Notes: generated by a model not told the origin, from the letters alone. Numbered from the stretch's first letter, positions 43,813-55,221 are shown. The stretch: DNA of 56,466 bases from Mesorhizobium amorphae (GCF_014843845.1 NZ_JHQS01000059.1:1-56466); one strand, 5' to 3'. Numbers and translations are program-made.

Positions 43813-44952
43813 ATGAAATCGCTTGGCAGCATCCGCAGGGATTTCGCGCCATGGAATGATCCGAACGCCAAGCCGTATATCCAGTTCGACAATGTCACCA
43901 AGAAGTTCGGCGACTTCACCGCCGTCAACAATCTGTCGCTGACCATCTTCGAGCGCGAGTTCTTCGCGCTGCTCGGCGCGTCGGGCTGCGGAAAGTCGAC
44001 GCTGCTCAGGATGCTTGCCGGTTTCGAGGAGCCGACCGCCGGCCGCATCCTACTCGACGGCCAGGATCTGCGCGGCATCCCGCCCTACCACCGGCCGGTC
44101 AACATGATGTTCCAGTCCTATGCGTTGTTCCCGCACATGACGGTCGAGAACAACATCGCCTTCGGCCTCAAGCAGGACGGCATGCCGAAGCCCGAGATCG
44201 CCGCGCGCGTCGCCGAGATGCTGAAGCTGGTCAAGCTCGAGCAGTTCGCCAAGCGCAAGCCGCACCAATTGTCGGGCGGCCAGCGCCAGCGCGTGGCGCT
44301 CGCCCGCTCGGTCGCCAAGCGACCGAAGGTGCTGCTGCTCGACGAGCCGCTCGGTGCGCTGGACAAGAAGCTGCGCGAGGAAACGCAGTTCGAGCTGATG
44401 GACCTGCAGCAGAAGCTTGGTCTGACCTTCGTCGTCGTCACCCACGACCAGGAAGAGGCGATGACCATGGCCGATCGCATCGCCATCCTCGACAAGGGCG
44501 AGGTGATGCAGGTGGCGACGCCGCCTGAAGTCTACGAGGCGCCTGCTTCGCGCTTTGTCGCCCACTTCGTCGGCAACGTGAACATGTTCGAAGGCAAGGT
44601 TGCCGAGCGGACGGCGCAGACGACGCGTATCGCGGGCGCCACCGGAGCCCAGATCGTCGTCGAGAACGCCGGCGATGCCGCGGCCGGCGCCGACATCGTC
44701 TTCGCCATCAGGCCGGAGAAGATCAGGATTTCGTCGAGGAAGCCGGCCGACGCGGTCAATGCGCTCGAAGGCGAAGTCTACGACATCGCCTATCTCGGCG
44801 ACATGACCGTCTATCACGTCAGGCTGGACGACGGACAGATGGTGCGGGCGAGCACGATGAACGCGGCGCGCGTGACCGAAGATCCGCTGAGCTGGAACGA
44901 CCGCGCCTGGGTTTCTTTCCGGTCCGATGCCGGCGTCGTGCTGACACGGTAG
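43813..44952 (+). CDS. potG: Polyamine ABC transporter ATP-binding protein
   Basis: 379 residues. Walker A GASGCGKST at 55-63, Q-loop in MMFQSYALFPHMTV, signature LSGGQRQRVALARSVA, Walker B VLLLDEPLGALDKKLR and switch His in VVTHDQEEAMTMADRIAI. The C-terminal third (about 285-379) is a TOBE domain (IVFAIRPEKIRI, then YLGDMTVYHVRLDDG), as in PotG/PotA. Energises import through PotH and PotI. ATG at 43813 is preceded by GGAGTGGGG; the longer frame from 43555 lies over the end of potF and is not real. PotH starts 9 nt later. Confidence 0.95.
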   Translation: MKSLGSIRRDFAPWNDPNAKPYIQFDNVTKKFGDFTAVNNLSLTIFEREFFALLGASGCGKSTLLRMLAGFEEPTAGRILLDGQDLRGIPPYHRPVNMMFQSYALFPHMTVENNIAFGLKQDGMPKPEIAARVAEMLKLVKLEQFAKRKPHQLSGGQRQRVALARSVAKRPKVLLLDEPLGALDKKLREETQFELMDLQQKLGLTFVVVTHDQEEAMTMADRIAILDKGEVMQVATPPEVYEAPASRFVAHFVGNVNMFEGKVAERTAQTTRIAGATGAQIVVENAGDAAAGADIVFAIRPEKIRISSRKPADAVNALEGEVYDIAYLGDMTVYHVRLDDGQMVRASTMNAARVTEDPLSWNDRAWVSFRSDAGVVLTR

Positions 44953-44961
44953 GGGGCGACC

Positions 44962-45933
44962 ATGTCGAACGCCACCGCCGCTGCAGCAACGTCCCCATCG
45001 GCAGATGCCGCCCAGTCCCCGCTGGCCAGACTGGGAGCGGCTTTCGTCGGCCGTCTGGTCATCATCATCCCCTATCTCTGGCTGCTGTTCTTCTTTCTCA
45101 TTCCCTTCATCATCGTCTTCAAGATATCGCTGTCGCAGACCGCGATCGCGATGCCGCCCTACACGCCGGTGCTCGATTTCAGCGGCGGCATTTCCGGCTT
45201 TTTTGATCAGTTCAAGCAGCTCAGCATCGACAACTACACCTGGCTGACCGAGGACGCGCTCTACTTCAACGCCTATGTGACCAGCGTAATCATCGCCGCT
45301 ATCTCGACGCTGCTGACCCTGCTCGTCGGCTATCCGATCGCCTACGGCATGTCGCGCGCCCCGGCAACGATCCGCCCGACACTGCTGATGCTGGTGATCC
45401 TGCCCTTCTGGACCTCGTTCCTGATCCGCGTCTACGCCTGGATCGGCATCCTCAAGCCCGAGGGGCTGCTCAATCAGCTGCTGCTCGCCACCGGCGTCAT
45501 CAGCCAGCCGCTGATCATCCTCAACACCTACACGGCGATCTTCATCGGCATCGTTTATTCCTATCTGCCGTTCATGGTGCTACCGCTTTATTCGTCGCTG
45601 GAGAAGATGGATTACTCGCTGATCGAGGCAGCCAAGGATCTCGGTTGCCCGCCGACCAGCGCCTTCTGGAAGATCACCTTTCCGCTGTCGCTGCCCGGCG
45701 TCATCGCCGGCTGCCTTCTGGTGTTCATCCCGGCCGTCGGTGAGTTCGTCATCCCCGACCTGCTTGGCGGCTCGCAGACGCTGATGATCGGCAAGACGCT
45801 GTGGAACGAGTTCTTCGCCAACCGCGACTGGCCGGTGTCGTCGGCCGTCGCCGTCATCCTGCTCTTGCTGCTGATCGTGCCGATCATGCTCTTCCAGCAG
45901 GCCCAGGCGCGCGCCCAGGAGCAAGGCAAATGA
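44962..45933 (+). CDS. potH: Polyamine ABC transporter permease
   Basis: 323 residues. Six to seven membrane segments beginning at about 33 (LVIIIPYLWLLFFFLIPFII), with the MetI-type core and the EAAKDLG coupling motif near residue 225 (followed by FWKITFPLSLPGVIAG). First permease subunit of the putrescine importer. GGGGGCGACC lies before the ATG. Its stop overlaps the potI start as ATGA. Confidence 0.95.
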   Translation: MSNATAAAATSPSADAAQSPLARLGAAFVGRLVIIIPYLWLLFFFLIPFIIVFKISLSQTAIAMPPYTPVLDFSGGISGFFDQFKQLSIDNYTWLTEDALYFNAYVTSVIIAAISTLLTLLVGYPIAYGMSRAPATIRPTLLMLVILPFWTSFLIRVYAWIGILKPEGLLNQLLLATGVISQPLIILNTYTAIFIGIVYSYLPFMVLPLYSSLEKMDYSLIEAAKDLGCPPTSAFWKITFPLSLPGVIAGCLLVFIPAVGEFVIPDLLGGSQTLMIGKTLWNEFFANRDWPVSSAVAVILLLLLIVPIMLFQQAQARAQEQGK

Positions 45934-46748
45934 ACGCCACCTGGAGCCGCTTCAACATCACCTCGATCGTGCTGGGCTTTGCCTTTCTTTACCTGCCGAT
46001 CGTCCTGCTCATCGTATTCTCGTTCAACGAGTCGAAACTGGTTACCGTCTGGGGCGGCTTCTCGACCAAATGGTACGTCTCGCTGTTCCACAACCAGGGC
46101 CTGATGGACGCCGCCTGGGTAACGGCCCGCGTCGGCGTCATCTCGGCCACGGTGGCCACCGTGCTCGGCACTTTGGCGGCGCTCACCTTGACCCGCTACA
46201 CGCGCTTCAGAGGCCGGGTGCTGTTTTCCGGCATGGTCTTTGCCCCGCTGGTCATGCCGGAGGTCATCACCGGCCTGTCGCTGCTGCTGCTCTTCGTCGC
46301 TGTCGGCCTCGACCGCGGCTTTTTCACCGTAACCCTTGCCCACATCACCCTGACCATGTGCTTTGTCGCCGTCGTCGTGCAGTCGCGTCTCATCAGCTTC
46401 GACCGTTCGCTGGAAGAAGCTGCGATGGATCTTGGCGCAACACCGGTGAAGACCTTCTTCCAGATCACGCTGCCGGTCATCATGCCGGCCATCGTCTCGG
46501 GCTGGATGCTGGCCTTCACGCTGTCGCTCGACGACCTGGTCATCGCCAGCTTCACCTCGGGCCCTGGCGCCACAACCTTGCCGATGAAGATCTATAGCCA
46601 GGTTCGCCTCGGCGTGACGCCAGAAATCAACGCCGCCTGCACCATTCTGATCGCCGTCGTCGCCATCGGCGTCATCATCGCCTCGCTAGCCAACAAGCGG
46701 CGTGAAGTGCAGCGCCAGCTCGACGAGCAGGCGGCGCAGCGCGGCTGA
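45930..46748 (+). CDS. potI: Polyamine ABC transporter permease
   Basis: 272 residues, six membrane segments; N-terminus ITSIVLGFAFLYLPIVLLIV, FSFNESKLVTVWGGFSTKWY (the PotC/PotI block), and coupling motif EAAMDLG with FFQITLPVIMPAIVSG. DDLVIASFTSGPGATTLP is also typical of the family. Start ATG at 45930 overlaps the potH stop. Last gene of potFGHI; no terminator hairpin was found in the 58-bp gap to the convergent AsmA gene. Confidence 0.95.
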   Translation: MNATWSRFNITSIVLGFAFLYLPIVLLIVFSFNESKLVTVWGGFSTKWYVSLFHNQGLMDAAWVTARVGVISATVATVLGTLAALTLTRYTRFRGRVLFSGMVFAPLVMPEVITGLSLLLLFVAVGLDRGFFTVTLAHITLTMCFVAVVVQSRLISFDRSLEEAAMDLGATPVKTFFQITLPVIMPAIVSGWMLAFTLSLDDLVIASFTSGPGATTLPMKIYSQVRLGVTPEINAACTILIAVVAIGVIIASLANKRREVQRQLDEQAAQRG

Positions 46749-46806
46749 TCAAGCTGCGGTAGTCAGATGATGGATCGGGAACGGGCGTTCGGCTGAAGAG
46801 GAGGGC

Positions 46807-48660
46807 TTACTCGCCTGAAATGCCGCGGCTGATCGGCGAGATGAACGGCGTGCTCCAGGTCCCGCCGACGAAGAAGGACGACTGGTTGGGCCCTTGCTGC
46901 CCATCCGGCTGCTTGGCGGCCGGCTCCGGCTGGATGACACCGCCCGACAGCGCCAGTCCCCGTCCGGCATAGGAGGCGATGCCGGAAAGCCAGATCTTGG
47001 ACTTCGCCGAATTGGCCTCGGCCTTGTCCAGCCGCGCCACGCCCTTCGAGATGCTGGCCTTGATCTCGGCGCCGTCGATCGGCAGCGTCCCGTTGGAGAC
47101 GTCGTCGAGCGCGAAGAACCCGCCCTGTTCGGTGCGTTTGAGGAAGGCCGGCAGGTTGAGCCCGGTGAGCGCGCCCGGCCCGAACGTCGCCGTGACCGAG
47201 CCGTCGGCGTTTTCGAAGATCGAATCCCAGGATTTGCCCGGCCCTTTCAGGATGACCGAGACGGTTGCGGTTCCGACCGGCACCAGCCGCGTCATGCCGG
47301 CCGCGGTGGCGAAGGCGCCGCCGTCGACGTCGGATGCGAGAAGCCGGATCTCGACCTGCGTGCCTTCGGGCTTGCGGTCGAAACGCAGGCTGCTCTGGAT
47401 ATTGCCGCCGAACGCCGAGGCATCCGAAATATCGAACACCGCCAGCCCGTTCTTGACCTGCGCCGTGGCGGCGACGTCGGCAAGCTGGACGGGTCCGGCC
47501 GTGGCGTGCGCCGCCGATAGCCGCAGGTCGAGATTGACCTTGTCGGCGAAGCTGGTGTTGATTTCGCCGGGACCGGCTTCGCCCGTCGGCGCCAGCGGCG
47601 TGAAAGCGGACAGAAACGACCGGAGGTCGAGCGTGTCGAAGGCGAGCGTGCCGGAGATGACCGGCAGGGACTCGCCGAAGGAGAAGTCCAGCACCCCCAT
47701 GCCCGGATTGTTGTCGAGCGCCACCGTGGTGTTTTCGAATTTCACCCGGCCGGCCGACGCCGTCACCTTGCTCGCCACCGAGACCGAGCCGATCGCCGCA
47801 CTTGGCGCGATGCCGGCCTGCGACCACTCGAGCACGCGCCGCAGCGAGGGTGCTGCAAACTTCGCCTGGCCATCGAAATAGCCGTTCTCCGACATCGAGG
47901 CCATGCCGTCGAAGGAAAAGGTGGCCGGTGCGGCCTTGAAGGATAGCGTGATTGGCGCGGCACCGCCGGCAAACAGCACCAGCGGGTTTGGCGACGCGAA
48001 ATCGACGGCTACGCTTTCGCCGCGCCAGATGCCGGTCGCCGTCATCGTCGCATTGCTGTTCATCGCCGCCCAGTTCGCCTGGCCGGTAAGGCTGCTCAGG
48101 ATCTCGGTCTCCTTGCCGCCGACCAGGGCCACCATGCGGCCGTCCCTGAACTCCACCGTGCCGAACGGATCGGCCGGCAGCTTGCTGAGATCGGGCTTGG
48201 CCGGATCGGCACTGACTACACCGCGCGCCGTGTCGATCGAGCGCGTGATGCGGCCGCCGGTCGGAATGGCCGGCAGGTAGAAACCGTTCGTCGCACGCTG
48301 GACCCTGATCGTCGGCCGCACCAGCCGCGCGGTGGAAAACACCACGTCGCCGCGCAATGCCGCCATGGCGGAGAGGTCGACCTCGACGCGCTCGGCCTCG
48401 ATCACCGGCGGGGCGTCGGTCTCGGTCCACTGCGAAAGCGTCACGTCGCTCAGGATGGCCCGGAATTTCGGCCAGACCTCGATGCGCGGCGAGCCCTGGA
48501 TGGTGACCCTGAAGCCGCTCCAGGCGCTCATCTCCCAGGCGATACGGTCGCGCACGATGCGGGTCGAGGCAAACAGCGGCAGGGCGGCGACGACCAGCGC
48601 GATGACGAGCACGGCAACGCCGATCGCCCATATTCCGCGCCGGATCAAAGATGATCGCAT
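46807..48660 (-). CDS. AsmA-family envelope protein
   Basis: 617 residues. Membrane anchor about 10-30 (WAIGVAVLVIALVVAALPLF), then the AsmA N-terminal block VRDRIAWEMSAWSGFRVTIQ and long beta-strand repeats typical of the AsmA/TamB-like bridge proteins, with the C-terminal AsmA_2 part (LPAFLKRTEQGGFFALDDVS, then LSGIASYAGRGLALSGGV). Such proteins sit in the periplasm and affect outer membrane lipid transport and assembly. Start at 48660 is preferred (basic residues just before the anchor); 48723 is possible. Divergent from the acetoacetyl-CoA synthetase gene, convergent with potI. Confidence 0.85.
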   Translation of the reverse strand: MRSSLIRRGIWAIGVAVLVIALVVAALPLFASTRIVRDRIAWEMSAWSGFRVTIQGSPRIEVWPKFRAILSDVTLSQWTETDAPPVIEAERVEVDLSAMAALRGDVVFSTARLVRPTIRVQRATNGFYLPAIPTGGRITRSIDTARGVVSADPAKPDLSKLPADPFGTVEFRDGRMVALVGGKETEILSSLTGQANWAAMNSNATMTATGIWRGESVAVDFASPNPLVLFAGGAAPITLSFKAAPATFSFDGMASMSENGYFDGQAKFAAPSLRRVLEWSQAGIAPSAAIGSVSVASKVTASAGRVKFENTTVALDNNPGMGVLDFSFGESLPVISGTLAFDTLDLRSFLSAFTPLAPTGEAGPGEINTSFADKVNLDLRLSAAHATAGPVQLADVAATAQVKNGLAVFDISDASAFGGNIQSSLRFDRKPEGTQVEIRLLASDVDGGAFATAAGMTRLVPVGTATVSVILKGPGKSWDSIFENADGSVTATFGPGALTGLNLPAFLKRTEQGGFFALDDVSNGTLPIDGAEIKASISKGVARLDKAEANSAKSKIWLSGIASYAGRGLALSGGVIQPEPAAKQPDGQQGPNQSSFFVGGTWSTPFISPISRGISGE

Positions 48661-48883
48661 ATCGCCCCGGTTGCTTCCATTGCCGACAAATCGCCCGACG
48701 GGTGTAACCCAGCGCTGACGCATTTCAAGTCTTTATGGCCCGGCGATGGCATTTGCGCACACCAACAGCCATGGACATCTGCTTTGCCGGCGGTTTTCCC
48801 GATGCGTCATCGCTTGTCGGAACAAAATCTTGCCCTGCTGCAACGCAATATGCATAAGCGGTGCAGCCCGTGGAGGAACGATC

Positions 48884-50842
<1,959 letters not shown>

Positions 50843-51157
50843 TGCATGCCGCCCAAAAGTGTGTAGCGGTTTTGGGAGAACAGCATGCATGGCTAAAAAG
50901 GCCATCAACGATGGTTAACGAATTATCTCGGTCGAATTTACCTAGATTTCATGAGTGGTACACATTCGTAAATTTTCCGGCTGGCCGGTAAGGATTTGTT
51001 AAGGGCCGGCGCCGATAGTCGCATGTAACTTGAGGGAGAAATCCCGTCCTCGTCCCCTGAGGATCAGTTTCGCTCAAGCCCCGTTGTGACAGCAATCTCA
51101 TTACCTAAGGCGTCCCATTGGACGCCTTTTCTTTGCTGCAAAAGCAATGGATCGGGC
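50843..51157 (+). other. 315-bp intergenic stretch ending in a terminator; possible 3'-UTR or small RNA
   Basis: No protein gene is visible. A hairpin TCCTC-GTCCCCT-GAGGA lies at 51047-51063, and a strong intrinsic terminator at 51107-51134. The terminator is 265 nt beyond the acetoacetyl-CoA synthetase stop, much further than usual, so the segment may be a long 3'-UTR or carry an independent small RNA. Confidence 0.4.
51107..51134 (+). terminator. Intrinsic terminator
   Basis: AAGGCGTCC, loop CATT, GGACGCCTT followed by TTCTTT: 9-bp perfect stem with a T-rich tail, plus strand only (the minus side lacks a T-run). It ends transcription 24 nt before the stop codon of the convergent kinase gene. 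Confidence 0.9.
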
Positions 51158-54100
51158 CTACTCGGCCAGCACGCGGGTCGAGGGGAAGGCGACTTCGACG
51201 AGCGTGCCTTCGCCGGGCGTCGAGTTGATGCTGAAGCGAGCCCGATTGGCTTCCACCATCGCCTTGGTCAGCGGCAGTCCGAGACCGGTACCGTCGCCGC
51301 GTCCGCGCTTCAGCGCGTTGATCTGCTTGAACGGCTTCAGCGCCTGCTCGATCTCGGCCTGGCTCATGCCGATGCCGGTATCGCGCACACGCATGACGAC
51401 ATCGCCCGAGGTCTCGTAGGCGGTCGAGACGATGACCTGGCCGCCGGCCTGCGTGTAGCGGATGGCGTTGGACAGGATGTTGAGCGCGATCTGGCGCACG
51501 CTGCGCAAATCGGCCACCACTTCCGGCAGCCGCGAGGCGAAGCTGGAGCGGATGATGACGCGTTCGCGATTGGCCTGCGGCTGCATCATCGCCACGGTTT
51601 CGGCCAGCGTGTCGTTGAGCGACACCGCCTCGTAATCCATCTCCTGCTGGCCGGCCTCGATCTTCGAAATGTCGAGCAGGTCGTTGACGAGGTCGAGCAC
51701 GTGGTTGCCCGATCGGTTGATGTCGCGCAGATAGTCGCGGTAGCGGTCGTTCGCCACCGGCCCGAATTTCTCGTCCACCATCAGTTCGGAAAAGCCTATG
51801 ATGGCATTGAGTGGCGTGCGGATCTCATGGCTGATGCGGGCCAGGAAATCCGTCTTCTGCGAGGAGGCGCGCTCGGCCACCGCGCGTGCCTGGGTGAGGT
51901 CTTCCTCCGCCCGCTTCCATTGTGTGATGTCGCGCACCACGGCGCAGAAGCCGCTGTCGCTGGGCAGCCTGCCGATGGTCATGAACAGCGGAATGAAGCG
52001 CCCCTGCGCCTCGCGCCCGATCACCTCGCGGCCGTCATTCATCACGCTCGCCACGCCGGGCTCGGAAAGCCCGTTGAGATAGTCGCGCGCCGCGCGCTGG
52101 CTCTCGATGGCGAACAGCGAGGCGAACGGCTTGCGGGCCACCTCGTCGCTGTCGAAGCCGAACAGCGCTTCGGCCGGGCGGCTGATCGAACGGATCGCGC
52201 CGTCGCGGCCGATCAGCACCACGCCGTCGGTGGCGGTGTCGATGATGGTGCGCATTTCGGCAATGCGGCTTTTGAGCTCGGAAACGTCAGGCTGGGTCGG
52301 CTCGTCCGACGGACCATTCAGGGCCGCGGCCGGCGCTTCGTCCTCGCCTGAACGGCGCACCACCAGCATCAACGCCTTGCCGCCACGCCACGGAACCGAG
52401 CGCAGGATGGCGTCGATCGGGAATTCCTGCCCGTCGCGCGCCTTCAGCCTGAGCGCCCGATCGCTTTCGTCGGCAGCGCCGTCGTCGGAATAGGGATCGG
52501 CAAACAGGGCGTCGAGGCCGCCGGCGTCGGCCAAATCGTCGAGCGCGTCATAGCCGGTCAAACGGAGGAATTCGTCATTGGCGTAATGAAGCTCGTCGCC
52601 GGAATGGATGAGCAGCGGCACCGGCAGCTTGCCGAGGATCGATGTATCGGGGGCTTTGGTCTCATCCCCGGTTGAGAAAGCCGAGGGCAGGAACCCGCCG
52701 AGCTTGAGCGGCGGAACCTTGAGGAGCGGCTGCTCCGGCGGTGGCACGGCTGCGTCGGGGAGGCTATCCTGCGCCAACGAAGCGGCGTCCTTGGCGGAAG
52801 AAGCCTCGTCGGACGGCGTCCAGTCCTCGCTGTCCTCGGCGTCGCGGAAATCGTCTGATGTCATGCTGTCGTCTTCGCCGGCGCCGGTAGCCGGCGTCAC
52901 GGCAACAGCCGGCTCGGCGTTGTCAGCATTGGCGGCTTCAGGCGCCGCTGCCGCTCGCTCAGGTTCGGAAACCGGCGTGTCGTCGCTGTTGCTCTCGGCG
53001 ACCTGGCCGGGCTCGTCCGTATGGTCGGCATAGTCGAGCAGCGAGCCCGAGACGGCAGGCGCCGCGGTCTGGTCCGTGGGGGCCTCTTCGCTATCTTTTT
53101 CCGGCTGGACGCCGTCGAGCCGCGCCAGATCCTTCTCGTCTTCGGCGTCGCTATCGAGCGGCTCAGTTGCTTCCGTTTCGCTTTCCGCCGGCTGGCCGAC
53201 GGTTGCTGCGACTTTCGCCTGCTCACCGACTTTGGCGGACGGCTCCGGCTGCTGTGCGACGGATTGCCCGGGCAAAGTCGCGTCGACTGCCTCGATCGGG
53301 GCATCCCTGTCGGCGGTTGCTTTTGTGTCCCCGGCGCTGGTCTCCGCAGCCGGCGGCTGTTCGACCGGGGTCGTGCTGTCTTTCTTCAGCCGCTCGCCGA
53401 TCTCGCGGAAGGCGCTGCGCTCCAGGGTCGACAGGCCCCTTTCACTTGCCGGCTGCTTATCGTTGGCCGGCTGTCGATGCTCGGCCAGCCGGATCACCTT
53501 GTCGGCGAAGCGGCGTTCTGGCTTCGGCACGATGGTCAGCGCCGGCACTTCGCCCTTGAACGGGTCGGCCGGCTCGGCTGTCCCCGTCTCGGGCGCCTCA
53601 ACTGCGGGCTCGCTGGTCCGGTGCGTCTCGGCATTGGGGACAAGCGCCATGCCGATCGCTTCCGGATCGACCACCGCGTCGCCGCTGCGGGCAACGCCGA
53701 AACCGCGAAAACCTTCGAAGGCGCGGCTGCGGTCATAGACCGGCAGCGCCGCCAGATCGACTGGTATCTTGAGATCGGAGCCGGCCACCGGCCACAGCAC
53801 CGAACGGCCGGACCAGGTGTCGCGCCGCTCCAGCAGGCCGGCAATCTCGCCCGAGGCATCAAGACCGAAAGTGGCCGCCACATCCTTGAAGCGGCGGCCG
53901 ATCACATCGGCGGCGGGCTTGCCGACGATCCCGGCGAATTCCGCCGACAGAGCGCTGAACCTGCCTTCGGCATCGGTGCGCCAGACGAAGCGCAGCGGCG
54001 GTGCCGAACGGTCGATTGTCGCCGCGGCGGGGCGTTCGGTGGCAGAGGCAGCCTTGGCAAGCTCCTGTTGCCTGCTTTCGGCCGGGGCGTCGACCTGCAC

Positions 54101-55054
54101 CGGAGTGCCTGACCGGTTCGGCTGTCTCGCCTCATCCCCGCCGGCATTGAAATACCAGTGGTCGTGTTGCGCCGGCGCTCCGCCCGTTGTTTGCCGGTCG
54201 TCCGGGCTTTGCGCCGCCGAAGCGGCAGGCGGCTCGTCGGTCGGCCGTGCGACGCTGCCGGCGTCCGGCGCCACGTCCGCTGCCGTCGGAGCTGTTGTCG
54301 TGGGCTCATTATCCTGACCGGCTTCCGCCCGGCCAGCCTTGTTGTCTTCTGCCGATGCGGCGTAGGGCTCACCAACGGCCCCTTCATCGTCGAGTTGGTC
54401 TTCGTCGATGACCACCAGCAGGTGGCGCGTGTCGGTTAGCCGGGCGAGGCCGGCCGGATAGGAATTGGCGCCGCCCGGAACCAGGCGCTTGACGATACGC
54501 TCGTCGCCGTTTGCCACATCGCCAACAAGGGCTGCCAGCGTCTCGGGCTGGATGCCGAGGGCCGAAAAGCCGTCCGAGGCGGCCTCGACGCCGCCCGAAG
54601 CGTTGATGAAGGCGATGAAATGGCCATCTTCGGTGAAACCGCCAATGGCGCGGCTGGCGATCTCGGCCGGGCTGCGCGAGCCGGTTTGCGCCGCTGGCAA
54701 CACCAGCATGATCGCATGCTCACCATCCGGCATCCTGACCGCGCTGGCCAGGAAGCCGACGGCACGGCTGCTGAGGCCGGTCGCAAGCCTGACCGTGATG
54801 GCACGGTCGCTGCCGATCTCCGGAAAGCCGCTGGTCGCCATGATCTGGCGCCGGGCGATCAGCGGCAGCCGTGCCGAGGCGCCGATGATGGCCTCGATAT
54901 CCGGGTAGCCGAACACCGCGGCCCCGGGCCCATTGGCCCAGATCACCTGTTCGAGGTCCGCCGACAATATGGCGATCGCGTCGCCGGCGGCGAAGCGCTG
55001 GCGGACCGCGTCGAGCACGGCGACGTCGAGGAAGGAGTAGTTTTCAGGCGGCAT
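51158..55054 (-). CDS. Large cytoplasmic multi-PAS sensor histidine kinase (PdhS/PleC/DivJ-like)
   Basis: 1298 residues, no membrane segment. PAS-like regions at about 20-120, 350-440, 805-890 and 930-1050; between about 445 and 800 lies an acidic, low-complexity, Glu/Ala/Pro-rich stretch. The kinase core has the H-box FLARISHEIRTPLNAIIGFS with His1076, VNDLLDISKIEAG, N-box NILSNAIRYT, DTGIGMS and GDGTGLGLPL. The H-box and following MVDEKFGPVAN segment are those of kinases acting on DivK (PleC, DivJ, PdhS, CbrA). Brucella PdhS is likewise large, soluble and polar. ATG at 55054 is chosen; a TTG at 55081 adds nine residues. A perfect CtrA-type box lies 34 bp upstream. Confidence 0.88.
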   Translation of the reverse strand: MPPENYSFLDVAVLDAVRQRFAAGDAIAILSADLEQVIWANGPGAAVFGYPDIEAIIGASARLPLIARRQIMATSGFPEIGSDRAITVRLATGLSSRAVGFLASAVRMPDGEHAIMLVLPAAQTGSRSPAEIASRAIGGFTEDGHFIAFINASGGVEAASDGFSALGIQPETLAALVGDVANGDERIVKRLVPGGANSYPAGLARLTDTRHLLVVIDEDQLDDEGAVGEPYAASAEDNKAGRAEAGQDNEPTTTAPTAADVAPDAGSVARPTDEPPAASAAQSPDDRQTTGGAPAQHDHWYFNAGGDEARQPNRSGTPVQVDAPAESRQQELAKAASATERPAAATIDRSAPPLRFVWRTDAEGRFSALSAEFAGIVGKPAADVIGRRFKDVAATFGLDASGEIAGLLERRDTWSGRSVLWPVAGSDLKIPVDLAALPVYDRSRAFEGFRGFGVARSGDAVVDPEAIGMALVPNAETHRTSEPAVEAPETGTAEPADPFKGEVPALTIVPKPERRFADKVIRLAEHRQPANDKQPASERGLSTLERSAFREIGERLKKDSTTPVEQPPAAETSAGDTKATADRDAPIEAVDATLPGQSVAQQPEPSAKVGEQAKVAATVGQPAESETEATEPLDSDAEDEKDLARLDGVQPEKDSEEAPTDQTAAPAVSGSLLDYADHTDEPGQVAESNSDDTPVSEPERAAAAPEAANADNAEPAVAVTPATGAGEDDSMTSDDFRDAEDSEDWTPSDEASSAKDAASLAQDSLPDAAVPPPEQPLLKVPPLKLGGFLPSAFSTGDETKAPDTSILGKLPVPLLIHSGDELHYANDEFLRLTGYDALDDLADAGGLDALFADPYSDDGAADESDRALRLKARDGQEFPIDAILRSVPWRGGKALMLVVRRSGEDEAPAAALNGPSDEPTQPDVSELKSRIAEMRTIIDTATDGVVLIGRDGAIRSISRPAEALFGFDSDEVARKPFASLFAIESQRAARDYLNGLSEPGVASVMNDGREVIGREAQGRFIPLFMTIGRLPSDSGFCAVVRDITQWKRAEEDLTQARAVAERASSQKTDFLARISHEIRTPLNAIIGFSELMVDEKFGPVANDRYRDYLRDINRSGNHVLDLVNDLLDISKIEAGQQEMDYEAVSLNDTLAETVAMMQPQANRERVIIRSSFASRLPEVVADLRSVRQIALNILSNAIRYTQAGGQVIVSTAYETSGDVVMRVRDTGIGMSQAEIEQALKPFKQINALKRGRGDGTGLGLPLTKAMVEANRARFSINSTPGEGTLVEVAFPSTRVLAE

Positions 55055-55087
55055 GCGCTTGGCGAATCCCTCGGCGGGCAATTTCAG

Positions 55088-55102
55088 TTAACGCTTTGTT
55101 AA
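55088..55102 (-). promoter_or_regulatory. Perfect CtrA-type binding box upstream of the PAS kinase gene
   Basis: On the minus strand the sequence is TTAACAAAGCGTTAAC, that is TTAA-N7-TTAA followed by C, an exact match to the alphaproteobacterial CtrA consensus. It lies 34-48 bp upstream of the kinase start codon, a position where CtrA can act on the promoter. Binding is inferred. Confidence 0.65.
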
Positions 55103-55193
55103 TAAAAGCCGGCGGGGCGAAGGTCCACAAGCTATGACGTGCAGCGGTCGGAATCTCTGGGCTCTTGGTTAACGGTAGGGAAGAATTTTATGG

Positions 55194-55221
55194 TGCACCG
55201 CAACAAAGATGTTGCATCGCA
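55194..55221. promoter_or_regulatory. TGC-rich dyad upstream of the phasin gene (PhaR/AniA-like site)
   Basis: The dyad is TGC-N3-GCAACA, spacer AAGA, TGTTGC-N3-GCA. The symmetrical 6-bp core and the outer TGC/GCA matches give 18 paired positions. PhaR-type repressors of PHB genes bind TGC-rich dyads before phasin genes. It sits about 80 bp before the phasin start, next to an AT-rich TATATT / ATTATA promoter-like stretch at 55233-55248. Confidence 0.55.

Noticed and set aside
46763..48631. 622-codon minus-strand frame overlapping the AsmA gene
   Set aside because: Out-of-frame shadow of the AsmA gene, which has an anchor segment and family motifs in its own frame.
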